Notes under the pieces: generated by a model
Told to the model about the DNA's origin: nothing
Database searches by the model: none
The model's input: only the letters and a program-made list of their open reading frames with translations
Position numbers and translations under genes: made by a program
DNA from: Bacteroidota bacterium
GTDB taxonomy: Bacteria; Bacteroidota; Bacteroidia; Bacteroidales; PXBB01
Assembly (NCBI GenBank): GCA_022708385.1
Contig: JAKIYU010000046.1
Location: 1 to 13,399 of the forward strand
DNA length: 13,399 nt
Direction: 5' to 3'
Shown: positions 7,075-13,399 of the stretch, piece by piece
Layout: the number at the start of each line of letters is the position of its first letter
Position numbering within the stretch: the stretch's first letter is position 1

Positions 7075-9027
7075 ATGAAAAAAGCTCCTTCTTTACATCC
7101 CTGGCTCCTTATACTCTATCCCATACTTTTTTTATACGCCCATAATATAGATGAATTATTGCCCCAAACCTTATTAATGCCCTGTATAATTGCATTGAGC
7201 ATAGGTTTTTTTTTCTATGCCATCCTTTGGAGTGTTACAAAAAGCCATATTAAAGCAGGCCTCGCCACTTCAGCATTTGCGATAATATTTTATTGGTTTG
7301 GTAATTTTCAGGATGTTTTTGCTAGGTTTATAATTCATAACAATGTTCTGTGCCTGATTTTTATTTTGATGTTGTTTGTTTTATTATGCTGGAAAATGTC
7401 TTTACATATTGTAAAGCATGAAGTTACTCAAGAATCTGTAAAAAAACTTCTGGTTTATATTTGTGTTTTAATCGGTTTTTTTTTGTTTAATATTATTGCT
7501 TCTTATGTATTAGAAAAGGGTTATATCGTAAAAGGAATTATTTTTCTGGGAGTAAATATTTGTCTTATTGCCGCAGCGGTTTTGTTAATCATTAAATTAA
7601 AACCTGCCCTCATAACACTTTTTCATAGGTTTCGTACATTTTTTGTTCTTTGTTTTTTATGTCTGGTTTTTTATATAATAATTTACCAGTCTGGTATTAA
7701 AGGTGTGTCTCATAGCAAGTTGCTGTTGCTCTTTGTTCCCTTTCTGCTTTTCATATTTGGTCTCACATATTATTTGAAAGAAGGTGTTTTAAAGAAAGCG
7801 CTCTTTGTGACCCTAGTTATTATTTTTTCTGTAGTGCTGTTTATCTTTGCATATTTATTCCGATTAACCCTTTTTTATAATCTGATACCTGAGCTTTTTG
7901 CCGCTATGTTCTTGACATGGTTGGTTTTAAGCATTATTTTTTCGGGACATACTTTTTTAAAAATCAATACTATTTTAAATGTGGCATCAGGGGCTTTGCT
8001 GTTAATACCTCTTTACAACATAGTTACATTTGAAATGACATATTGGAAGTCGCCTCTGAAGGTAAAAATAGAAGAAATCAGCATCGCCAAACCGGTAAAA
8101 ACATGCCGTATTCCTGTTTATTACATTATTCTTGATGAATATGCCTCGTCCGAAACCATACATGAATTATTTGGTTACAATAACAGCTCTTTTACCGACA
8201 GGCTGCGAAAGTTGGGTTTTTATACCGGCGACTGGACTACCACTTCGGATCAAACAGTTGAAGTTGTTGCAAATGTTCTGAATTTAGGTCATCACCCGCA
8301 TGGTTTAAGTGGAAGAGATAATTTCAGAGGACTGCAAAATAATTTTGTGTCATATTATTTTAAAAAAGCCGGCTATAAAATATTTCAGTATCCTGTTGCC
8401 AGGTACGAAGAGTATATGATTTTGAATGACGCAGACAGTATCATGAAATTGCCTGAAAAAGGAATAAGGGCCCGCATGAATGATTTTAACCGAAAAATTT
8501 GGTATTATGCATTAACAAGAAGATATATTAAGCATGATATTAAAAATTACAGAGAGCAGATAAATTATGTTTTTGATAATACCTATAAACTGGCACAAAC
8601 TTGTAATGATACACCTTTTTTTGTGTATGCCCATATAGTATCGCCGCATGCTCCTTATATTTTCGATAGCTGTGGTAACGAAATCGGCTTTCAAAGTGAC
8701 GGCTTAAAATTTTACTTGGGACAATATCAATATATTAATGATAAAACAGCCGATCTCGCAGAAAAGTTGATAAAAACACATGCAGGCCGATGCGCAGTAA
8801 TTATTCAGTCTGACCATGGTCCACGCCTTTCGGAGTCGGGAATACCTACTACAGATGAGCAGAAGTTAAAAATTTTTAGTGCTATCTATTTGCCTGATAA
8901 AAATTATGAAATATTTGCGGACAGTTTTTGCATAAATATTAATACTTTTGCATTTGTTTTCAATAAACTGTTTGAAGAAACATTTCCTTTGAAAACAAAA
9001 AATGAAGTTACTCAAAAGCCTCGCTAG
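7075..9027 (+). CDS. Polytopic membrane sulfatase/alkaline-phosphatase-superfamily enzyme (LTA-synthase-like layout)
   Basis: 650 aa. The first ~320 residues hold roughly ten hydrophobic membrane segments. The C-terminal ~310 residues resemble the sulfatase/phosphotransferase fold: YYIILDEYASS with candidate metal ligand Asp354, Thr394 in DQTVEV as candidate nucleophile, SPHAPYIFD with His525, and IIQSDHGPR with Asp580-His581. The layout matches lipoteichoic-acid-synthase-like and phosphoethanolamine-transferase-like proteins, so transfer of a phospho-group to, or hydrolysis on, a surface glycan or lipid outside the inner membrane is plausible; the actual substrate is unknown. The ATG at 7075 is preceded by GAAAGG and lies 4 bases after the methyltransferase stop; a TTG at 7054 in frame is less likely. 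The final codons and the TAG stop lie inside the tRNA-Thr gene, so the C-terminal residues are tRNA-derived sequence. Confidence 0.82.
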   Translation: MKKAPSLHPWLLILYPILFLYAHNIDELLPQTLLMPCIIALSIGFFFYAILWSVTKSHIKAGLATSAFAIIFYWFGNFQDVFARFIIHNNVLCLIFILMLFVLLCWKMSLHIVKHEVTQESVKKLLVYICVLIGFFLFNIIASYVLEKGYIVKGIIFLGVNICLIAAAVLLIIKLKPALITLFHRFRTFFVLCFLCLVFYIIIYQSGIKGVSHSKLLLLFVPFLLFIFGLTYYLKEGVLKKALFVTLVIIFSVVLFIFAYLFRLTLFYNLIPELFAAMFLTWLVLSIIFSGHTFLKINTILNVASGALLLIPLYNIVTFEMTYWKSPLKVKIEEISIAKPVKTCRIPVYYIILDEYASSETIHELFGYNNSSFTDRLRKLGFYTGDWTTTSDQTVEVVANVLNLGHHPHGLSGRDNFRGLQNNFVSYYFKKAGYKIFQYPVARYEEYMILNDADSIMKLPEKGIRARMNDFNRKIWYYALTRRYIKHDIKNYREQINYVFDNTYKLAQTCNDTPFFVYAHIVSPHAPYIFDSCGNEIGFQSDGLKFYLGQYQYINDKTADLAEKLIKTHAGRCAVIIQSDHGPRLSESGIPTTDEQKLKIFSAIYLPDKNYEIFADSFCININTFAFVFNKLFEETFPLKTKNEVTQKPR

Positions 9028-9090
9028 CTCAGTTGGTAGAGCGACGCACTCGTAATGCGTAGGTCGCCGGTTCAAGTCCGGTGTGAGGCT
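9018..9090 (+). tRNA. tRNA-Thr, anticodon CGU
   Basis: A complete 73-base cloverleaf can be drawn. The acceptor stem is 9018-9024 with 9083-9089 (one G-U pair), the D stem GCTC/GAGC is 9027-9030 with 9039-9042, the anticodon stem ACGCA/TGCGT flanks the loop CTCGTAA with anticodon CGT at 9051-9053, and the T arm GCCGG-TTCAAGT-CCGGT is 9066-9082. G1-C72, C2-G71 and the G35-U36 anticodon bases agree with threonine identity. It would read ACG. The discriminator is T and no CCA is encoded. The 5' ten bases overlap the end of the upstream coding region. The convergent START-domain gene ends 9 bases beyond the tRNA. Confidence 0.97.
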
Positions 9091-9099
9091 CAGTACTTA

Positions 9100-9747
9100 T
9101 CAGTATTCTTTCAAGCCCTCAATAATTGCGTTTTTGTATTTGGGCTTCTCAATTTCTTTCTTCAAGTTTTTTAATGTATTGAATGGAATATCCACACAGG
9201 CGGCATTGGCTATGGCTGCTGGCACACTACCGCCGGTTTCGCTGTGGGCCTGGTAAACCACTTTGATAATACCATTACTGATGGGGGTAAATTCCCAGTA
9301 CCCTTTAAAGTAAGGTACCCGCACATAATCTTTTTTTTCGGGGATATAATCTTTCTTTCCGGTCATTTCAACAAAGACTGTTTTGGTATTTTCATCCTGA
9401 GTCAGGGCATATTGCACTACAATGTCTCTATATGACACTGGCCAGGGAGCCTTCTGAACGAAATAATTGATGCCCTCTGTTTTACTAATGATTTTCAGAC
9501 GTTTCGATTCTTCACAATCGTACAACCAGTTTTTCTGGTTGTCAACATCGTCGAGTACGGCTACCAGACAGCTTAGTGTACTTTTGACAAGAATTTCGCC
9601 TTTATATTCTTTAAATTTCGAGTCAGACACTTCCCTTGTCCATACGCGCACAGCATCTTTTTCAAGAGCTACCTTCCATTGACTTTGACCATAGCAAATG
9701 AATGAAAAAAACTGTAAAAACAGAAAAAGAGGTACCGTCGTTTTCAT
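9100..9747 (-). CDS. Secreted START-domain (lipid-binding-fold) protein
   Basis: A 215-aa protein with an N-terminal signal peptide (MKTTVPLFLFLQFFSFICYGQ, cleavage likely near residue 20-22). The mature part is a START/SRPBCC-like domain: WKVALEKDAVRVWTREV (24-40), a DVDNQKNWLYDCEESKRLK segment, APWPVSYRDIVVQYAL (100-115), YFKGYWEFTPISNGIIKVVYQAHSETGGSVPA (about 146-177) and a C-terminal amphipathic helix. START folds have a cavity for lipids or other hydrophobic ligands; bacterial members are mostly uncharacterised and the ligand is unknown. The Cys at 18 does not sit in a good lipobox, so I favour a soluble periplasmic protein. Its ATG is 12 bases after the aminopeptidase stop, so the two are probably co-transcribed. 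Confidence 0.85.
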   Translation of the reverse strand: MKTTVPLFLFLQFFSFICYGQSQWKVALEKDAVRVWTREVSDSKFKEYKGEILVKSTLSCLVAVLDDVDNQKNWLYDCEESKRLKIISKTEGINYFVQKAPWPVSYRDIVVQYALTQDENTKTVFVEMTGKKDYIPEKKDYVRVPYFKGYWEFTPISNGIIKVVYQAHSETGGSVPAAIANAACVDIPFNTLKNLKKEIEKPKYKNAIIEGLKEY

Positions 9748-9759
9748 AATTGAAAAATG

Positions 9760-10725
9760 TTAAAGTTTGTAATCAGGCAGTTTGCCTTTTTTCATTATAA
9801 GTTCATTGTCGAAATACACATAGGGTTCTTTAATCAATGCGTCATAATGGCTGCTTACGGCAATACGGCCACCCATCGAAATATTGTTTCCAAAGGCAAT
9901 GTGAATAGTACCGAACACCTTTTCGTCTTCTAAAATCATACCTGTAAGGATGGCTTTGTAGTTGGTTCCGATACCAAATTCGGCTACTGCACGGGCGTCG
10001 CGCCCCGATTTATCAAGAAGTTCGGCAATTTGCTCAGCTTGCGGACCTCCATAAATTTTTTCTGCATAGCCATGAACAATTTCTATAGTAACCGGTGTGG
10101 TAATCATGCCTATACCTGCCATAGAACCATCTATAACAATTTTTCCTTCTGTTCTGTCTTCCCATGGGGCCAGATAAACTTCGCCGGATGGCAGGTTGCC
10201 GCTTTCGCCTTTGTTGCGCAATACCCCTTTGCTGGGTAATACGGTACGACCCTCGACAGGCATCAGCAGATCGGTACCCAATGCTGTTTTTACCCTGATA
10301 TTTTTTACACCTGTAAGTTTCTGTACGATGTAATCGGTAAGTGCAATAATTTTATTGTAGTCGGCATTCAGACAGCGCACCATGGTGCCGATAGTAATAC
10401 CAGGCATAGTGCCCACCCTGACACCCAGCTTAACAGCTTCACGACGGGCATCGGTATGGGTAAGCGATTTAGCTGTGGGACATACCACCACATCGACAAG
10501 TTTCATGAGCTCTGCTATGGCTTGAGGCGGTTCCTGTCCGTTAATATCGCGCGATTTTATTTCGACCAGCAGCGATTCTTTACACAAATCTTTTCCAACT
10601 TCGTGCAAGGCCTGCCCGATTTCCTTTTTCTGTTCATCGGTAATAATCAGCAGCGTCTCTTCTTTTTGTAACCCCATGCAATCTCGCAGGGCAATAAGTG
10701 CGGCATCATTAAGTTCGGTTTTCAT
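9760..10725 (-). CDS. M29-like (aminopeptidase T/leucyl aminopeptidase type) metallopeptidase
   Basis: A 321-aa cytoplasmic protein without signal peptide. It resembles proteins annotated as aminopeptidase T/leucyl aminopeptidase of the M29 or NicX-like fold. Candidate metal ligands sit in conserved stretches: Glu182 in GNLPSGEVYLAP, Glu249 in AEFGIGTN, His275 in GTIHIAFGNN, and His293 with Asp295 in SSHYDAL. These fit a two-metal site that removes N-terminal residues from peptides, but NicX-type dioxygenases share the fold, so the exact activity is inferred. I use the ATG at 10725. The frame stays open upstream to 10863, but that would overlap the preceding M15 peptidase gene, has no family similarity, and reads as A/T-rich intergenic sequence. 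A 97-base gap separates it from that gene, while the START-domain gene follows after 12 bases. Confidence 0.82.
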   Translation of the reverse strand: MKTELNDAALIALRDCMGLQKEETLLIITDEQKKEIGQALHEVGKDLCKESLLVEIKSRDINGQEPPQAIAELMKLVDVVVCPTAKSLTHTDARREAVKLGVRVGTMPGITIGTMVRCLNADYNKIIALTDYIVQKLTGVKNIRVKTALGTDLLMPVEGRTVLPSKGVLRNKGESGNLPSGEVYLAPWEDRTEGKIVIDGSMAGIGMITTPVTIEIVHGYAEKIYGGPQAEQIAELLDKSGRDARAVAEFGIGTNYKAILTGMILEDEKVFGTIHIAFGNNISMGGRIAVSSHYDALIKEPYVYFDNELIMKKGKLPDYKL

Positions 10726-10822
10726 ACTTATTATGTTTGAGAAAATTAAAAGTACTGCAATATATAAAAAAAAATCCGGTTCGTAAGTATTTATTTTCTT
10801 TAATAAAAGAACTACATCTTTT

Positions 10823-11590
10823 TTATTGGTTATCCCACCTGGCCTTATGTCCTCGTATGTCAAAATGCACCACAGTGCTTCCGGGATAGCGGCCTATACC
10901 ACCGGTGTTTTTAATAATATCTTTATCGAGGTAATCGTAAACAATTTTTTTGTCTTTATTCTCAATAAAGTACCCGTCTTTATCAACATCGTTTATGTAT
11001 ATATCAATCGCCAGGCCGTATATATGCTGGCTGTAGGTAGCGCCCCCGGTGCGGTTGTTAAAGGAAGGGTAACGATAGCCGTCTTTAATAGAGAAATCAT
11101 CTGTATAACCATTTTTACGCAACAGCAATATCAGGTCAAGAAAACGATAAATGATTCTTTTATCCAAACACAGATACTGAAAATACCGTGCATCATCCGG
11201 AGCTATATCTTTGTAATGCACATGGTCGCGTGGAAGAAATTCTCCTATACGGTAGTGGCCAACCAGGGGGATAAGAGTATCGGCACCTTGTATTTTATAA
11301 AAAGTACGACCTTTCATTAATTCACTTTTACTGTAAGTGGTATAACCGGCATATATCAGGTATTCCTTGTCCATGTTTTCGTAAGTGGTTTGTTCAAAGA
11401 GGTTCAGCACAGAATCAATAGCTGCATAAGTAAGAATTTCTTGAACTGTGTCGGCTACTGCCGTAGAATCTGCATTGTTGTGCGACGGGGTATTATAAAA
11501 ATACCTTTGCCATGGCATTATAAAAAGAAAGAGAAGCAGAATAATTCCAAAAAGTCCGAACGCTTTAAACATAACAGGAACAGATCTCAT
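10823..11590 (-). CDS. Membrane-anchored M15-family (D-Ala-D-Ala carboxypeptidase-like) zinc peptidase
   Basis: 255 aa. Residues 8-26 form one membrane-spanning signal anchor, leaving the rest in the periplasm. Residues 30-130 are a linker without recognised domain. The catalytic part (about 135-255) has the M15 zinc site: SQHIYGLAIDI with His189 and Asp196, and VHFDIRGHKARW with His242 (and Asp244). Family members hydrolyse peptidoglycan stem peptides or D-Ala-D-Ala ends, so a cell-wall role is likely. A DxDxDG loop (Asp201, Asp203, Asp205) directly after the second ligand looks like a calcium-binding insert. The ATG at 11590 is used; a second ATG at 11572 would still keep the anchor. It is transcribed divergently from the ammonia-lyase; 137 bases separate their starts. 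Confidence 0.85.
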   Translation of the reverse strand: MRSVPVMFKAFGLFGIILLLFLFIMPWQRYFYNTPSHNNADSTAVADTVQEILTYAAIDSVLNLFEQTTYENMDKEYLIYAGYTTYSKSELMKGRTFYKIQGADTLIPLVGHYRIGEFLPRDHVHYKDIAPDDARYFQYLCLDKRIIYRFLDLILLLRKNGYTDDFSIKDGYRYPSFNNRTGGATYSQHIYGLAIDIYINDVDKDGYFIENKDKKIVYDYLDKDIIKNTGGIGRYPGSTVVHFDIRGHKARWDNQ

Positions 11591-11681
11591 TTAAAAAATA
11601 ATATTCTTAATAACGTTTAACTTGGAGAAAAAATTTTATTAAAAAACTCTAAAGGCATAAGATTGATAAGTAAAATTATCG

Positions 11682-11689
11682 TATTTTTA
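11682..11689 (+). promoter_or_regulatory. Weak candidate -7 element for the ammonia-lyase
   Basis: TATTTTTA differs from TAnnTTTG at the last base. A TTG at 11663-11665 lies 16 bases upstream, slightly short for a -33 element. The leader to the ATG at 11728 would be 38 bases. The rest of the 11591-11727 divergent gap is A/T-rich, and I see no operator or exact promoter for the M15 gene on the other strand. Confidence 0.2.
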
Positions 11690-11727
11690 GGCGTTAAATT
11701 AATTATTAACCTAAAATTCCTAATAAT

Positions 11728-13251
11728 ATGACAGTAGTAGTTACAGGTAAAAACCTGAAAATTGAAGATGTAGTTAAAGTAGCCCGTTTTGGTGAGAAAG
11801 TTGAACTGGCTTCGGAAGCGATAGAACGCATAAAGGTATGCCGTGCCATGCTTGAGAAGAAGATTGTAGCCCGCGAAATAATGTATGGTGTAAATACCGG
11901 TATAGGCGAATTTTCCGAAATTGTACTTAATGATGAGCAAGTGCAGCAATTCCAGCGCTATTTGATTTACAACCATGCAGCCGGTATCGGAGAAGCATGC
12001 CCTATAGAACATGTACGTGGCGCCATGCTCGGCAGGATTAATGTACATGCCAACGGTAATTCAGGTTGCCGCCCCGAAATCACACAAACTTTTGTCGAAA
12101 TGTTGAACAAAGGGGTTACACCTTATGTGTGCAACAAAGGTTCGGTAGGCGCCTGTGGCGACCTGGCCCCTATGTCGCAGATAGCTTTGCTTATGATGGG
12201 CGAAGGCCATGCTTTTTATAAAGGAGAATTTATGTCGGGAAAAGAAGCTTTCGAAAAAGCCGGTATTCCCATACCCGGATTACAGGCTCGCGATGGTTTG
12301 GCTGCTATCAATGGGTCGAATTTACTTACAGCTATGAGCGCTATCCATCTTTATGATATGAACCGGTTCTTAAAACAGGCCGAAATTGCTGCCGCTATGT
12401 CGCTCGATGCCCTTTTGGCTAACACCAAACCCTATGATGTGCGTCTGCACAAACTTCGCGGGTTCTCCGGAGCCATCAGAAGTGCTCTGTCAATAAAAAA
12501 ATGCCTTGCCGAAAGTGATATAGCCACCGGAAAAGTTAAAAACAAAGTACAGGATGCTTATTCGATGCGTTCTACCCCCCAAGTTATAGGCGCTGCACAC
12601 GATGCCATTGCCTTTGCCCGTTCTCAGGTCGAAATTGAACTGAATGGTGTGGGCGATAACCCAATTTTCATTCCTGAAGATAACCTGACTTTAACCGGAG
12701 CAAATTTTCAGGGTTCACCTGTTAGCTTACCCATGGACCTGGCCGGTGCTGCCATAACAATGGTTTGTGTGCTTTCCGAAAGAAGGCTTAACCGCTTGCT
12801 TAATCCGGCGTTAAGCGTAGGATTGCCCGATTTTCTTACAAAAGGCGCAGGCATGTTCTCGGGGCTTATGCTGAGCCAATATACTGCCGATATGCAGATT
12901 GTGGAACAAAGAATTTTGTCTATGCCTGCATCTATTCAGTCTATTCCTGCCGCTGCCGACCAAGAAGATTTTGTAAGTATGGGTATGAACACAGCACTTA
13001 AAAATGGACAAATTATGGATAATGCTTATGGCATTCTCGGTATTGAATTTATGGCCGCCGCACAAGCTCTCGATTTCAGAGAACACCAACCCGGAAAAGG
13101 AGTTCAGGTAGCTAAAAATGTCATTCGTAAATACGTCGAATTTCTCGATGTTGACAGGCCCCTATATCCTGACCACAACAAGATGAAAGCCCTCGTGAAA
13201 TCGTGCGAAATTCTTGAAGAAGTAGAAAATTCTATAGGGTCGCTGGAGTAA
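11728..13251 (+). CDS. hutH: MIO-type aromatic amino acid ammonia-lyase, histidine ammonia-lyase-like, with Ala-Cys-Gly triad
   Basis: 507 aa, the normal length of bacterial histidine ammonia-lyase, which converts L-histidine to trans-urocanate and ammonia in the cytoplasm. Residues at histidine-lyase active-site positions are present: Tyr53 (MYGVNTGIGEF), His83 (YNHAAGIGE), Asn195 (INGSN), Tyr278 and Arg281 (DAYSMRSTPQ) and Glu413 (DQEDFVSM). The MIO-forming triad in GSVGACGDLAPMS is Ala142-Cys143-Gly144; the family normally has Ser at the middle position, and TGT at 12154-12156 is unambiguous. GANFQGSPVSLPMD (324-337) is closer to phenylalanine/tyrosine lyases than to typical histidine lyases, so the substrate is uncertain and 'hutH' is a family-level label. 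No urocanase, imidazolonepropionase or formimino-transferase gene is adjacent. The gene appears monocistronic, ending in a terminator. Confidence 0.88.
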   Translation: MTVVVTGKNLKIEDVVKVARFGEKVELASEAIERIKVCRAMLEKKIVAREIMYGVNTGIGEFSEIVLNDEQVQQFQRYLIYNHAAGIGEACPIEHVRGAMLGRINVHANGNSGCRPEITQTFVEMLNKGVTPYVCNKGSVGACGDLAPMSQIALLMMGEGHAFYKGEFMSGKEAFEKAGIPIPGLQARDGLAAINGSNLLTAMSAIHLYDMNRFLKQAEIAAAMSLDALLANTKPYDVRLHKLRGFSGAIRSALSIKKCLAESDIATGKVKNKVQDAYSMRSTPQVIGAAHDAIAFARSQVEIELNGVGDNPIFIPEDNLTLTGANFQGSPVSLPMDLAGAAITMVCVLSERRLNRLLNPALSVGLPDFLTKGAGMFSGLMLSQYTADMQIVEQRILSMPASIQSIPAAADQEDFVSMGMNTALKNGQIMDNAYGILGIEFMAAAQALDFREHQPGKGVQVAKNVIRKYVEFLDVDRPLYPDHNKMKALVKSCEILEEVENSIGSLE

Positions 13252-13273
13252 TATTTCAATTAACTTATTATTT

Positions 13274-13304
13274 AAAACCTGCCTTTTTTTAGGGCAGGTT
13301 TTTT
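13274..13304 (+). terminator. Intrinsic terminator after the ammonia-lyase gene
   Basis: The inverted repeat AAAACCTGCC (13274-13283) and GGCAGGTTTT (13293-13302) forms a 10-bp stem with a 9-base T-rich loop and is followed by a T tract. It starts 22 bases after the stop codon. On the minus strand the A-tract side gives a similar but shorter T run, so it may also stop transcription entering from the right. Confidence 0.9.
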
Positions 13305-13399
13305 GTACGATAGTTACAGGCAAGCGTATGAGCGACCGTGCTAACATCAACGGACGACCTAAATCTGAATTTCCTACAATCTAAAAATCAATATTTCTT
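13305..13399. other. Right-edge sequence with no recognised feature
   Basis: These 95 bases follow the terminator. The only start-to-stop frame noted is an 18-codon one at 13328-13384 on the plus strand with no recognisable product. I see no tRNA, repeat or promoter match. Confidence 0.4.

Noticed and set aside
7100..8040. T-rich composition change suggesting foreign DNA
   Set aside because: The T runs come from codons for Phe, Leu and Ile in the membrane segments and do not need a transfer event.
9018..9090. tRNA as an integrated-element attachment site
   Set aside because: No duplicated tRNA 3' end, integrase or direct repeat is visible on either side within the window.
10796..10811. Perfect 6-bp A/T-rich inverted repeat (TTCTTT/AAAGAA) as a terminator after the M15 gene
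   Set aside because: The stem has a single G-C pair and no adjacent T tract in the right place, so it is likely chance in A/T-rich sequence.
10726..10863. 46-codon N-terminal extension of the aminopeptidase frame
   Set aside because: It overlaps the end of the M15 peptidase gene, is A/T-rich, and shows no family similarity. The ATG at 10725 gives a normal N-terminus.
10826..11320. 164-codon plus-strand frame opposite the M15 peptidase
   Set aside because: The minus strand has the zinc-site motifs; this frame has no recognisable domain.
11617..12048. 143-codon minus-strand frame opposite the ammonia-lyase start
   Set aside because: It is covered by clear lyase motifs on the plus strand and is rich in aromatic residues typical of antisense frames.
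13328..13384. 18-codon plus-strand frame at the right edge
   Set aside because: It is too short, with no ribosome binding site or recognisable product.

Overview
The window looks like chromosomal DNA from a member of the Bacteroidota. The evidence is: a secreted subtilase ending in a type IX secretion (T9SS) type A sorting domain; the short AMP nucleosidase form; a stand-alone HsdR N-terminal domain protein of a kind I associate with this phylum; few clear Shine-Dalgarno sequences; and matches to the Bacteroidota -7 promoter element TAnnTTTG just upstream of several starts. I cannot place it below phylum. Gene density is high, and no insertion sequence, prophage, CRISPR array or rRNA is visible. 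No gene-free stretch exceeds 300 bases.

Layout. Positions 1-2179 are a minus-strand cluster: AMP nucleosidase (amn), then a PIN-PhoH ATPase 5 bases further on, then possibly the first codons of another gene at the left edge. A short divergent promoter region (2180-2315) separates this from plus-strand genes: an HsdR-N-like protein of 149 aa, then a 944-aa secreted serine protease. Next comes a tight two-gene unit (5694-9027): a two-part methyltransferase and a polytopic membrane enzyme of the sulfatase/alkaline phosphatase superfamily. A tRNA-Thr(CGU) follows, and its 5' end overlaps the last codons of the membrane enzyme. Positions 9100-11590 hold three minus-strand genes: an anchored M15-type zinc peptidase, an M29-like aminopeptidase and a secreted START-domain protein. 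The window ends with a plus-strand MIO-type ammonia-lyase (hutH-like) and a strong intrinsic terminator.

How the genes relate. Amn and PhoH look co-transcribed and concern nucleotide and RNA turnover. The methyltransferase/membrane-enzyme pair most plausibly modifies a surface glycan or lipid. The M15 peptidase, aminopeptidase and START protein may serve envelope or peptide metabolism, but their link is only positional. The lyase stands alone, without urocanate-pathway neighbours.

Most notable observations: (1) the lyase carries Ala-Cys-Gly where the MIO cofactor is normally made from Ala-Ser-Gly; (2) the N-terminal half of the methyltransferase has a D-x4-N-x11-D pattern with the spacing of a protein/aminoglycoside kinase catalytic loop, so it may be a kinase-like domain fused to a methyltransferase; (3) the membrane enzyme terminates at a TAG that is part of the tRNA sequence. 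No complete new defence or mobile system is evident.
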